Of a stretch of DNA of 64,000 nucleotides, positions 56,226 through 64,000 are shown piece after piece. The DNA is from Trematomus loennbergii (Eukaryota; Chordata; Actinopteri; Perciformes; Nototheniidae): assembly GCA_012861695.1 (NCBI GenBank), contig JAAOOA010000133.1:522501-586500 (forward strand). Direction: 5' to 3'. The notes beneath the pieces are model-generated. The model worked only from the letters and a program-made list of their open reading frames with translations, had not been told where the DNA came from and did no database searches. The position numbers were made by a program, and so were the translations under genes. How positions within the stretch are numbered: the first letter of the stretch is position 1; the number at the start of each line of letters is the position of its first letter.

Positions 56226-56815
56226 CAAATCAAATCAAGTTTTATTTATAAAGCACATTTAAAAGCGATTTTTGGTCGAGCCAAAGTGCTGTACATGTAA
56301 TAAAAACACATTACTACAATCACAATAAAAGACAATAAATTACAACAGATATATATAAAAAATTAAAAAAAACACAAGGAAAAGTCAGGAGTCGTGCTCC
56401 GCTCTAACTAGAAGGCCAGAGAGAAGAAGTGTGTTTTTAGTGTAGATTTAAAAAACCCTAGGGTCTGGGCCGACCTCACATGGAGGGGCAGAGTGTTCCA
56501 GAGCCTAGGGCCAGCTGCTGCGAAGGCTCGGTGCCCTCGGTTTTAAGCCTGGTCTTGGGCACTACCAGCAGCAGCTGGTCAGCAGACCTTAAAGCTCTGG
56601 CTGGGGTGTAGCGCTGGAGGAGTTTGGCTATATAGGCCGGAGCCAGCCCATTTAGTGCTTTAAAAACAAATAAAAGGATTTTAAAATCAATTCTGAACCG
56701 AACTGGAAGCCAGTGTAGTGAGGCCAGAATTGGGGTGATGTGGTCACGCTTTTTGTGGCCAGTCAGCAAACGTGCAGCTGCGTTTTGGACTAGCTGCAGG
56801 CGTTTAATTGAGGCC
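56226..56815 (-). mobile_element. L2-like LINE C-terminal fragment
   Basis: Begins AAATCAAATCAAGTTTTATT with TTTATAAAGCACATTT, a LINE 3' end. The minus strand 56476-56769 reads HITPILASLHWLPVRFRIDF, KILLFVFKALNGLAPAY and YTPARALRSADQ, the L2 C-terminal region. It joins BEL gag to the hAT-like end, replacing about 8 kb of copy A. Confidence 0.8.
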
Positions 56816-56991
56816 TGGTACTTTTACTCAAGTACAAGATCTGAGTACTTCTACTTTTACTCTAGTACAAGATCTGAGTACTTCTACTTTACTCTAGTAC
56901 AAGATCTGAGTACTTCTACCTTTACTCAAGTACAAGATCTGAGTGCTTCTACTTTTACTCAAGTACAAGATATATACTTATACCACCTCCG
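56816..56991. mobile_element. hAT-like element, right end, copy B
   Basis: AAGATCTGAGTACTTCTACT repeats ending TTATACCACCTCCG, followed by TTTATAGC (56992-56999), as at 27764. Confidence 0.75.
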
Positions 56992-57466
56992 TTTATAGCC
57001 TATGAAAATAACTATTTGAAAACGAAGGCTAAAGCTAACGTTAGCAGATAGTGACAATGTATGCTAGTTAGCTAGCTCAACGATTCTCTCTGAACACCAG
57101 CGGTCCAGTCTGTGCCACAGTGAGTCCGGACCGCACAGTTAATATTAACGAACGCACCGTAGGTAATGTAGCTGCTGAAGCTAGACCCTCATCCCGGAGC
57201 AGCAGAGCCTTATTATACATCCATGAGCAGAGCCGACAGGCAGGAAGACTCGAGCACACAGCTCGCTTCATTATAATATATAAAAAAAGAACACCATGCG
57301 TGTCATGATGGCACATAACAGCTCGCGGCCGCAGATTACTCCGGGTCCCAGACCCCCCCCATACCCCAAAAATATTTGTATTGCAGATCTACATGAATCA
57401 CACAAACGACCTATTTTGGATTCAAAACGGCGAATTTCGCCGAAAGGTGACAAGTTTGCATCCCTG
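56992..57466. mobile_element. Transposon with CAGGGATGCAAACT ends (right part)
   Basis: Matches 27765-28187, then continues 57331-57466 to the terminus AGTTTGCATCCCTG, followed by GCAAAA and BEL integrase. It supplies the end missing from copy A. Confidence 0.75.
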
Positions 57467-57851
57467 GCAAAAGGATGTGAAATGGACCTTCAATCCTCCT
57501 TACGGAGCACATCATGGCGGAGTATGGGAAAGACTAATCTGGCTTGTAAAGAAAATTCTGCTATCCATCACAAAACAACAAACACTTGACGACGAAAGCC
57601 TTTCAACAGTTCTGTGTGAAGTTGAAGGAATTCTCAACAGCCGACCAATAACTACAGTGTCAAATGATCCAAATGACTTGGAGCCTCTCACACCAAGCCA
57701 TTTGCTGCAGTTCAAGGTCAAACCTGCGTTGCCCCAGGCTTATTCCATCAGCAAGATACATACTCAAGTGCAGTACATAGCAAATTTGTTTTGGGCCAGA
57801 TGGATCAAAGAATATACCACTTTTGCTAGAAAGACAGCAATGGAATCGCAT
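57467..57851 (+). pseudogene. BEL/Pao integrase, C-terminal part
   Basis: Reads QKDVKWTFNPPYGAHHGGVW, ERLIWLVKKILLSI, VEGILNSRPITTVSNDPND, LTPSHLLQF and QYIANLFWARWIKEY. The Glu of V-E-G-I-L-N-S-R and the HHGGVWERL block are conserved integrase landmarks. It continues the core that copy A keeps at 26490-26835. It is cut at a TTAA by a MITE. Confidence 0.85.
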
Positions 57852-58108
57852 TAACCGGTTTAGCCCGAGAGCCCCCGGTAGAGGGGGCTGCAGGTTTTTT
57901 TTTCTTTCACAAACTGTTTTTAATATTTCAAAACCTATTAATGTGTCATACCAGATTAACGGGAATAAACTCAGCTAACTGACAGTACGAACCATTTTTA
58001 CCAAAACAAAAACACAAGTCTCATAAGAAGCGTCTAAATGACCCCTGAGCGAAAAAATGCTAACGCACAAGTGCATTAGCATTAGCCCCGCGCACCAACG
58101 GAGAGAGA
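57852..58108 (-). mobile_element. TTAA MITE fragment, CCTGTTAAGCC family
   Basis: TTAACCGGTTTAGCCCGAGAG and the following bases match 6009 onward. Right part missing. Absent from copy A, where a deletion spans it. Confidence 0.65.
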
Positions 58109-58257
58109 ATAACTTATGGCAACACAAAAAAAACATGGTAGCGGTGGAGTGATGAGGAGGTGTCGGTGTTTTTCGCCTGCCGTCTTTTCTGCAGACTTGT
58201 CAAAATAAAAGTAAGCAAAACACTACTTTTGAATTCATTATTGAATTGTGTGCATAA

Positions 58258-59349
58258 TAGGGGTAACAGTATACGTATTTGTACCGAAATTATTCTGTAT
58301 GGGCCCTTCGGTTCGGTACACGTGTGTACCGAAGTGTACCGAGCGAATATGACGTTAAACGTAAAAAATTGAGAACGTGAACAACTTTTTGGAAGTAATC
58401 TCAGGTGCTGTGACGCAGCATTCAGTGTAATTTGCTCACATTGGGTTCAACGCGCCATAGAGCGACCAAGTCATATCATTGGACGAGAGGCATACTATGA
58501 GAGCTGGTCACAGGGATGCGTTCAAATGTAGTCAGTAGTTTGAGGAACTGTCGAAATGGCGAACGCAAATAAAGTTGAGCTCGAAAATCCTCCAGCATCA
58601 TTGAAGTCTCCGGTTTGGGAACATTTTGGTTTTGCAGTTACGTACAAGGATGACGGACAAAGACAGGTGGACCGAACCAAAGCTGTTTGTCGGCATTGTT
58701 CAACTAAAATTGGTTACGCGGCTGGCAATACATCAAACTTGCACACTCATTTGAAAAGGCATCCCCCGAACGTGAATATCACCGGTACCAAAAGAAAAAA
58801 GACTGAAGTGCAAACTCAACTCCCACTAGCATTTAAGCCTCCACTCGCAAAAAGTTCAGACCGAGCCAAAGCTATTACAAACGCCAAATATCCTTATGTT
58901 GCCATGTTAGCAAAGCGCTACCTGGCTGTATCTGCTACCTCTGTCCCTAGCGAGAGGGTGTTCTCCACAGCAGGAGACATTGTTAGTGCCAGCAGATCTG
59001 CCCTTTCGGCAAGCAATGTGGACAAGTTAATTTTTCTTTAAAAAAACATGAAAATACAATGACAAGCAAGCAAGTCCTAATGTCAAGCTGGCTGCTTAGG
59101 TACTAGTACAGTACAGTTCAAATACAGATTATTTCAGTTCATCGAAATGCTGCACCTTAATGTCTATTTTATCATATTTTATTTATTTGAGTGAATACAT
59201 TATTCACAGTTTAATAATAATTAAAAACCCCAAAAAGATATTTTATGTTTTGTGATCATTTTTTCTGCTGTACCGAAAATGTACCGAACCGTGACCTAAA
59301 AACCGAGGTACGTACCGAACCGAAATGTTTGTGAACCGTTACACCCCTA
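58258..59349 (+). mobile_element. Short BED/hAT element, copy B
   Basis: Ends TAGGGGTAAC and GTTACACCCCTA with exact duplication GTGCATAA (58250-58257, 59350-59357). 1092 bp. Confidence 0.9.
58556..59041 (+). CDS. 161-aa BED finger / hAT dimerisation mini-protein
   Basis: Open from ATG 58556 to TAA. Residues 15-70 form a BED-type zinc finger: W21 and F24, C45-x2-C48, H63/H65 and H69 in NLHTHLKRH. Residues ~110-161 are the hAT C-terminal dimerisation segment: YPYVAMLAKRYLAVSATSVP, SERVFSTAGDIVSASRSAL and NVDKLIFL. The catalytic middle of a ~600-aa hAT transposase is absent, joined in frame near residue 108 (AKAITNAKYPY). The product, if made, could bind DNA and dimerise but not transpose; a repressor-like role is inference. 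Copy A has lost the frame. Confidence 0.75.
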   Translation: MANANKVELENPPASLKSPVWEHFGFAVTYKDDGQRQVDRTKAVCRHCSTKIGYAAGNTSNLHTHLKRHPPNVNITGTKRKKTEVQTQLPLAFKPPLAKSSDRAKAITNAKYPYVAMLAKRYLAVSATSVPSERVFSTAGDIVSASRSALSASNVDKLIFL

Positions 59350-59482
59350 GTGCATAACAATGCAATTAATCGCAGAAAATAATTTGATTAATCATGATTA
59401 AAATGTTTAATCGTTGCCCAGCAATAATAAACAGTCAGAAGTGTTACCAAATTGTTTAACGTGTTACCAAAAGAGTTTAAAG

Positions 59483-61013
59483 CAGGGCTGTCCAAACCTT
59501 TTTCACCGAGGGCCACATACAGAAAAAATACGAAGGGCTGGGGCACTCATAAAGGTGAGGTATATTGCCTCATCAGTTAAAGGGGACCTATCATGCAAAA
59601 TGCACTTTTGTACGTCTTTTATACATGAATATGTGTCCCCGGTGTTCCAGGGAACTCACCAAGTGTCAGAAAACACAACCCTCTCTATTTTCCTCCATAC
59701 CCAAATCTCTAAAAAAGGGGCTGCAACGGATCTGATAAAAACTGATCCAGATTTGAACACTTCACTGACGTCAGTAAAGTGGCGCTACGGCTATTGGGCC
59801 AACTCTCCACCAATCAGGGGAATGTGGGGTTGGGCCACGGCCGGCCATTGCAGTTCGAAAGCGCTGGAGACGCTGTAGTACATATGCCAGGCCTGTAAGT
59901 GGCGCTGTAGTCTGCCACAAAAGCAGCGAAGAAGACTTCCCGGCATATGGTAACCATGGTTACCCTTCTGTTTATTCTCCGCTTTTTTTTCCTCCCTCCC
60001 CGAGGCAAGCGTTTGCTCCCGCTGCTTTAATTCAATGCAATCCCTCCCCGTCGAGGCAAGCACTGTAATTCTCTCCGGTTAGTCCACCAGCAGATGACAA
60101 ACACCCACCTCTCCGCCTCTTCCAAGGAACGAGGGGACCGTGCGGCAGAGTTTCAGTTAGGTTTTCTTTCGCCGGTCAAGATGTCCGTTAAAGTTTAAAT
60201 CTTCCGGACAAAATTAGAAAAGTGCCGGTCAAAGGTCTTCTTTGTTATTTATTGAGCTTTAAAACAAATGAATAACGACTCTATAGGCCTATAATAACAT
60301 GGAGGACGGAGATCTATTTTTCTCCCCCTCTTCTGACTTCATCAGAGCACGGCTCCCCTCTCCTGCAGGGGCGTGGTCAGCTGCAGCTCACAGAATCAGC
60401 CCCGTAGACAGCAAACAGCAAATAGAGCGAAATGAGGCATGGCTAAAATGCATGATCTGTTTGGAATTTTGAAAACAGAAACGTATAAATATACCTTATA
60501 TAGGTATGGCCCAACAATATATCATTTAAATATAGCATGATAGGTCCACTTTAAGTTATAAGTTAGCAACATGTAGGTAAATTAGGCTCGATACATGAAT
60601 GCTTTAAGAAAAAAACGCCTACATCACAGCTCTCTATAGGGTTTCATTTATCTTGTTGGCAGCTCATCCCTTAAAAACAGAAGTCTCAGAGTGATTATAA
60701 TAAGATGAAATATGAAGGGTCTATTTCAAGCTTGTTATGAAAATAAGTTATTAGGCTTTTTGTATCAACTAAGATTTGTTAGAAAATGTTATCAACATGA
60801 ATTGACTGAATTTATTTTAAAAGTGGGCTTATTAACACATGAATACTACTGTGTAATATATCTGTACATATATATTTAAGAAGTACAATATAAGAAAAGC
60901 AAAAGTTTCATTTGTGGGCCATATTTCATTATACTTTTTGAATTAGCTGAGGGCCAATTCAAAATGGCCAGCGGGCCGCATTTGGCCCCCGGGCCGTAGT
61001 TTGGACACCTCTG
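59483..61013. mobile_element. Charlie-like hAT element, copy B
   Basis: Counterpart of 29561-31095 with the same flanks GTTTAAAG (59475-59482) and CTTTAAAG (61014-61021). Confidence 0.8.
59581..60550. mobile_element. TTAA MITE with AGGGGACCTATCATGC ends, copy B
   Basis: Flanked by TTAA (59577-59580, 60551-60554); 970 bp, as in copy A, although small internal indels differ. Confidence 0.85.
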
Positions 61014-61048
61014 CTTTAAAGTGTTAATGAAGAGTAAAGGGAACAGAC

Positions 61049-61241
61049 CTGCTCTGTGTATCCGAAGCTGAGGCTGTAAAACAGCGTCCAGTAGTTTCTG
61101 GAGTCTCTCGTTCTCCTCTTTGGAAAGAGACAGCTCCTCCTCGAGCTCTGCTATCGTTTTTTCAAACAGAGCAAATATATCTTCAGGAGCAGCAGTGAGT
61201 CGCTGCTTCTTCAACGACAGCAGCATTTGGACTTTACTCAT
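61049..61241 (-). CDS. C2H2 zinc-finger exon 1, copy B
   Basis: Same length as 31131-31323, with the same donor. It reads MSKVQMLLSLKKQRLTAAPE and FEKTIAELEEELSLSKEENE, with Thr where copy A has Arg. The exon is sound but its exon 2 is broken. Confidence 0.8.
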
Positions 61242-61620
61242 GTTTACTAGATCACCTTTTCCTGCAAACTCCGTTAAACACACCGTTTCTCTCTTCACCA
61301 AACTCTCAATCTGACTAGTGTTGCTAACGTGTTCTAACGTGTTTCCAGCTAGCATGCTAAGCTAGCTCCTATAGTCCGAGGTAAACGCTCCAGAAAAAAG
61401 AGCACAGAGTCTATTCGGAGGTTTATCCAGACACACAGATGATGGATCAGTAGTGCTGGAGCTCACAACGCTTTCTCAGGAACACAGAGAGAGAGAACCG
61501 TACGACGAGACCCACATGGATCCAGGTTAGAAAGAGCTGGGAACTTCACTTCCGGTGAAGACGCCTCCTTCTTCTTCTCTCAGTTTTTGGCGGATTGCAA
61601 ACAACTTTAAGGTGCATACT

Positions 61621-62001
61621 AGTGATGTTACGTATTGTGCCGAGGCTTCGGAGCGTGTGTCGAGTAATCCCCGAAGCTTTTTGTGAAGCATGTATCGAGG
61701 CTTGTATCGTTTTGGGCCAGTGACGTCATCGATGACAAACGAAGCCTCGCTGCCTGTCGATACCACGTGACTGCTTCAGGAAGCGATTCAGATCGGTTGA
61801 ACCGTTGAACCACAACGCTCATAATACCCATGGATGTATAATAAGAACCATATTACCCCTCCTGTACCCGGGCCCGGTGGTGACACGATGGAATTAAAAT
61901 AACTCAGACCCTCACTTATATAGAGGTCGGAACATGTCATAAGTATAAATAGATACAAGCATAAATAAATGTAGGAATAAAAACATGAATAAATATGGTG
62001 T
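61621..62001. mobile_element. Possible hAT terminus and unassigned sequence
   Basis: After 61620 the sequence departs from copy A with TAGTGATGTTACGTATTGTG and inverted CGAGGCTTCG/CGAAGCCTCG strings to about 61750. The rest holds no recognised feature. Confidence 0.4.
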
Positions 62002-62244
62002 TGTAGTGACCACTATTTAGCTAGGGTACATAATTCACACATGGAACTACAGGTTGGGGGTATTGTTTCCGCCCGGACACATATGTTGACGGTACCTCCG
62101 GGGTACCTACTGTGTGTCCTCCTCTTTCTCTTTCTCTTCTGTTCTCGTGCTGCGACACGACAGCATGTACATTTCTGCTGCTCAGTAAAGTTCAGATTTG
62201 CACCTTCGATGCACCGCCTCCGACTCCCTTCTCTCGGCACTACA
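62002..62244 (+). repeat. 5' LTR
   Basis: Starts TGTAGTG and ends CACTACA, giving TG...CA and a 7-bp inverted terminus. No difference from the 3' LTR was seen by eye. Confidence 0.9.
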
Positions 62245-62436
62245 GTGGTGACCCTGACGTAAGTCTCGCGTAGGATCCGGGACTGGACCAAACACGGCAA
62301 AAAGCAGACTCTGCTTTTCTCGAAATGCCGGAGATTTTTGGGGACCTCCGTTGCTGCCACGTGCGCACGGACTGAGGCTCGGTGCGCCCCGCGGAATGGC
62401 TGAGGACGTCGCTCACCATTCCCGCTTCGTCTCGGC

Positions 62437-62793
62437 ATGGAGGGCAGCAAGCCTTCCTGCTACGAGGGGACGATGCACGACCTGCTAGGTATGGAGGGAC
62501 CCGACTTCTGCCTCGTGGAGCTGGTTCTTCGGGACATGCGGCTGCGTGTCCGGGCTGCGCTAGCTCGCTCGGCTAGTGTTGAGCACCGCGCTTTGGCCGA
62601 AGATGCTGGCCGGTTCCTCCTGGCCGCCCCGCGATTTTCCTCCGGGGTGCTTGCCACTGCTGGCTGCAGCACCTTCCCTGGTGGGGGCTCGCCGCCTAGC
62701 AGGAGCTCCGGGGCCGACGACGACGGACAGCGACTACCGTCCGTCGAGACCGGCTGGCCTCGACGGCTAACGACAGCTAGCCACGACAGCTAA
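62437..62793 (+). CDS. Truncated Ty3/gypsy gag-like protein
   Basis: A 118-codon frame. The first ~70 residues (PSCYEGTMHDLLG, VRAALARSASVEHRALAED, AGRFLLAAPRF) follow the pattern of the end of the capsid region in fish Ty3/gypsy gag proteins, where an ALA...RALA..AD.F.LA motif is usual. The rest is low-complexity. No zinc knuckle or downstream pol is present. Frame and codon bias are weak evidence in this GC-rich interior. Confidence 0.5.
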   Translation: MEGSKPSCYEGTMHDLLGMEGPDFCLVELVLRDMRLRVRAALARSASVEHRALAEDAGRFLLAAPRFSSGVLATAGCSTFPGGGSPPSRSSGADDDGQRLPSVETGWPRRLTTASHDS

Positions 62794-63020
62794 CGGCTAG
62801 CTGCTACCAACGGCTAGCGTCGAGCTGCTAGCAACGGCTGACGATGTGTAGCAGCTACCAGCGGCTATCGACATCCGATTGTTTTTTTTCTTTTTTCTGG
62901 TGTCTGAGAGGAGGTTCGACCATGGCTGGTCGGCCTCGTGTGGACCCTCTCGCTGTTTCACCACCTCGACGGCGGCTTCGGACGTCACACAGTGGCGCGC
63001 TTCTGGACCCCGTCTCGCCT

Positions 63021-63192
63021 CTTCCCTCGCCTCGGCGGTTCCGGACGTCTTCCATGCCTTCATCGGCCCGTGGGTGGCGCGCTTCGGGACCCTGCCTGCC
63101 TCGCCTCTTCCCTCGCCTCGGCGGTTCCGGACGTCTTCCATGCCTTCATCGGCCCGTGGGTGGCGCGCTTCGGGACCCTGCCTGGCCTCACC
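63021..63192 (+). repeat. 86-bp tandem duplication in the LTR element interior
   Basis: CTTCCCTCGCCTCGGCGGTT recurs at 63021 and 63107; the unit includes CATCGGCCCGTGGGTGGCGC. Two near-identical copies. Confidence 0.85.
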
Positions 63193-63619
63193 TCTAACCG
63201 CGCTCACGGTTCGCCTCGACGGCGCCCCGTCTGGCCTCTCCCCTGTCCCGGCTCCTTCCTCCCGGGGACACGGCTCCATCCTCCCGAGGACTTCGTACCC
63301 GCTGCCGCTGTGCCTTCGCCTGCGGCCGGGCAGCGCTCCTCCCCGCTGGGGACCACCGGGTTTTTCACGCCCGTCCCCTGGTCTCGACACAGCGACCCTG
63401 CTTTCTGCGGCCCCCTGACGACGGCCCGTTCCGGCCCGCCACCCGCCCTCCGGTGGGGATGCCCTCGCCTTCGTTGGGGCCCCTACCCTCTCCTGCGGCC
63501 CCCTTCCGACGGCCCGTTCCATGGCCCGGCCCTCGCCGGCGGCCCCGCCCTCCTCGGCCCCTGTGGTGTTTCCTCCCGGACGCGAGGATTGTGTCCATGG
63601 TTGAATTCTGGGGGGCTTG

Positions 63620-63862
63620 TGTAGTGACCACTATTTAGCTAGGGTACATAATTCACACATGGAACTACAGGTTGGGGGTATTGTTTCCGCCCGGACACAT
63701 ATGTTGACGGTACCTCCGGGGTACCTACTGTGTGTCCTCCTCTTTCTCTTTCTCTTCTGTTCTCGTGCTGCGACACGACAGCATGTACATTTCTGCTGCT
63801 CAGTAAAGTTCAGATTTGCACCTTCGATGCACCGCCTCCGACTCCCTTCTCTCGGCACTACA
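63620..63862 (+). repeat. 3' LTR
   Basis: Same start, end and 243-bp length as the 5' LTR. Confidence 0.9.
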
Positions 63863-63889
63863 GTGTAGTTTTTCAGGGAGTTTCAGCGT

Positions 63890-63952
63890 GTGTGCTGTGG
63901 CTCAGCTAGAAAGCAATTGACTCACGACCGCAGGGTCCCTGGTTCAACGACT
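63890..63952 (+). other. tRNA-like or tRNA-derived SINE head
   Basis: TGGCTCAGCTAGAAAGC resembles a polymerase III A box and GGTTCAACGACTG a B box, about 45 bp apart. The cloverleaf is imperfect and the B box lacks the final CC, so a SINE head or decayed tRNA is more likely than a working tRNA. Confidence 0.35.
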
Positions 63953-64000
63953 GAACAATACATATTTTTGTTGTTTATAAAAGCTACAGCTAAATGAGAT

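Larger units (their letters stand above)
40150..61620 (+). repeat. Segmental duplication, copy B
   Basis: Direct, collinear copy of 1755-31700. It lacks several blocks of copy A and carries its own replacements: a 148-bp tandem array plus CpG-rich tail (43755-45391), an unrelated segment (46851-48269), an L2 fragment (56226-56815), and an extra BEL/MITE segment (57331-58108). The right limit is at 61620, about 55 bp into the LINE 3' terminus. Confidence 0.9.
62002..63862 (+). mobile_element. Non-autonomous Ty3/gypsy-like LTR element
   Basis: Two 243-bp LTRs (62002-62244 and 63620-63862) bound a 1375-bp interior. The 4-bp flank GTGT occurs at 61998-62001 and 63863-63866. A primer-site-like TGGTGACCCTGACG starts one base after the first LTR, and a purine run CTGGGGGGC lies just before the second. 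The interior keeps a gag remnant and lacks protease, RT and integrase, so it needs helper proteins from a full element. Confidence 0.85.

Noticed and set aside
62797..63522. Minus-strand 241-codon open frame in the LTR element
   Set aside because: Arg/Gly/Pro-rich frame in very GC-rich DNA where all frames are long; no recognisable domain.
62938..63624. Plus-strand 228-codon open frame in the LTR element
   Set aside because: Same GC-rich effect; it spans the 86-bp duplication and overlaps the polypurine tract. No pol-like motif.
63890..63952. Functional tRNA gene
   Set aside because: A- and B-box-like strings exist, but the acceptor stem and the end of the B box do not pair as in a working tRNA.

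Overview
The window reads as teleost fish chromosomal DNA, probably percomorph. It has intron-split genes, a polyzinc-finger gene with an N-terminal exon type typical of percomorph fish, L2 and RNase H-bearing LINEs, BEL/Pao and Ty3-type LTR elements, many hAT elements with 8-bp target duplications, and several families of TTAA-flanked MITEs. No bacterial, organellar or rRNA signal was seen. Most of the sequence is transposable elements; host genes occupy little of it.

The dominant structure is a large direct duplication. Copy A runs from about 1.75 to 31.7 kb and copy B from about 40.15 to 61.62 kb. They are collinear and very similar by eye, but copy B is shorter because some blocks are missing or replaced. 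Each copy carries four 3' exons of an OGFOD2-like 2-oxoglutarate/iron dioxygenase (+ strand), an L2 LINE, a two-exon C2H2 zinc-finger gene (- strand), a BEL/Pao retrotransposon sitting in the zinc-finger gene's intron, a short BED/hAT element and a Charlie-like hAT element. The zinc-finger gene of copy A is open (exon 1 at 31131-31323, exon 2 at 11626-13094; 553 codons if spliced as proposed). Copy B's version is frameshifted and cut off within a finger. Both ogfod2 copies have damaged frames, at different positions. The two copies often keep opposite parts of the same element: BEL protease/RT/integrase-N in A and integrase-C in B; the left end of a transposon in A and its right end in B; the L2 3' end only in A. 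Two haplotypes wrongly placed in tandem by the assembler is a serious alternative to a real duplication.

Between the copies (31.7-40.15 kb) lie an inverted LINE 3' end, an L2 fragment, two minisatellites, and four phase-compatible minus-strand exons (34527-36547) of a host-type integrase-like gene of the GIN1/GIN2 kind, in which the second catalytic Asp appears replaced. MITEs fill the rest. To the left (1-1.75 kb) is the 3' end of an RNase H-bearing LINE. To the right (61.6-64 kb) is a compact non-autonomous Ty3/gypsy-like element (62002-63862) with two apparently identical 243-bp LTRs and a gag remnant, followed by a tRNA-like sequence.

Nested insertions give a relative chronology. The BEL element entered a TTAA MITE inside the zinc-finger gene intron. 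Other MITEs and hAT elements then entered BEL, and the whole block was duplicated. Further deletions and replacements followed separately in each copy. All identities and boundaries were judged by eye; no alignment or database search was run.
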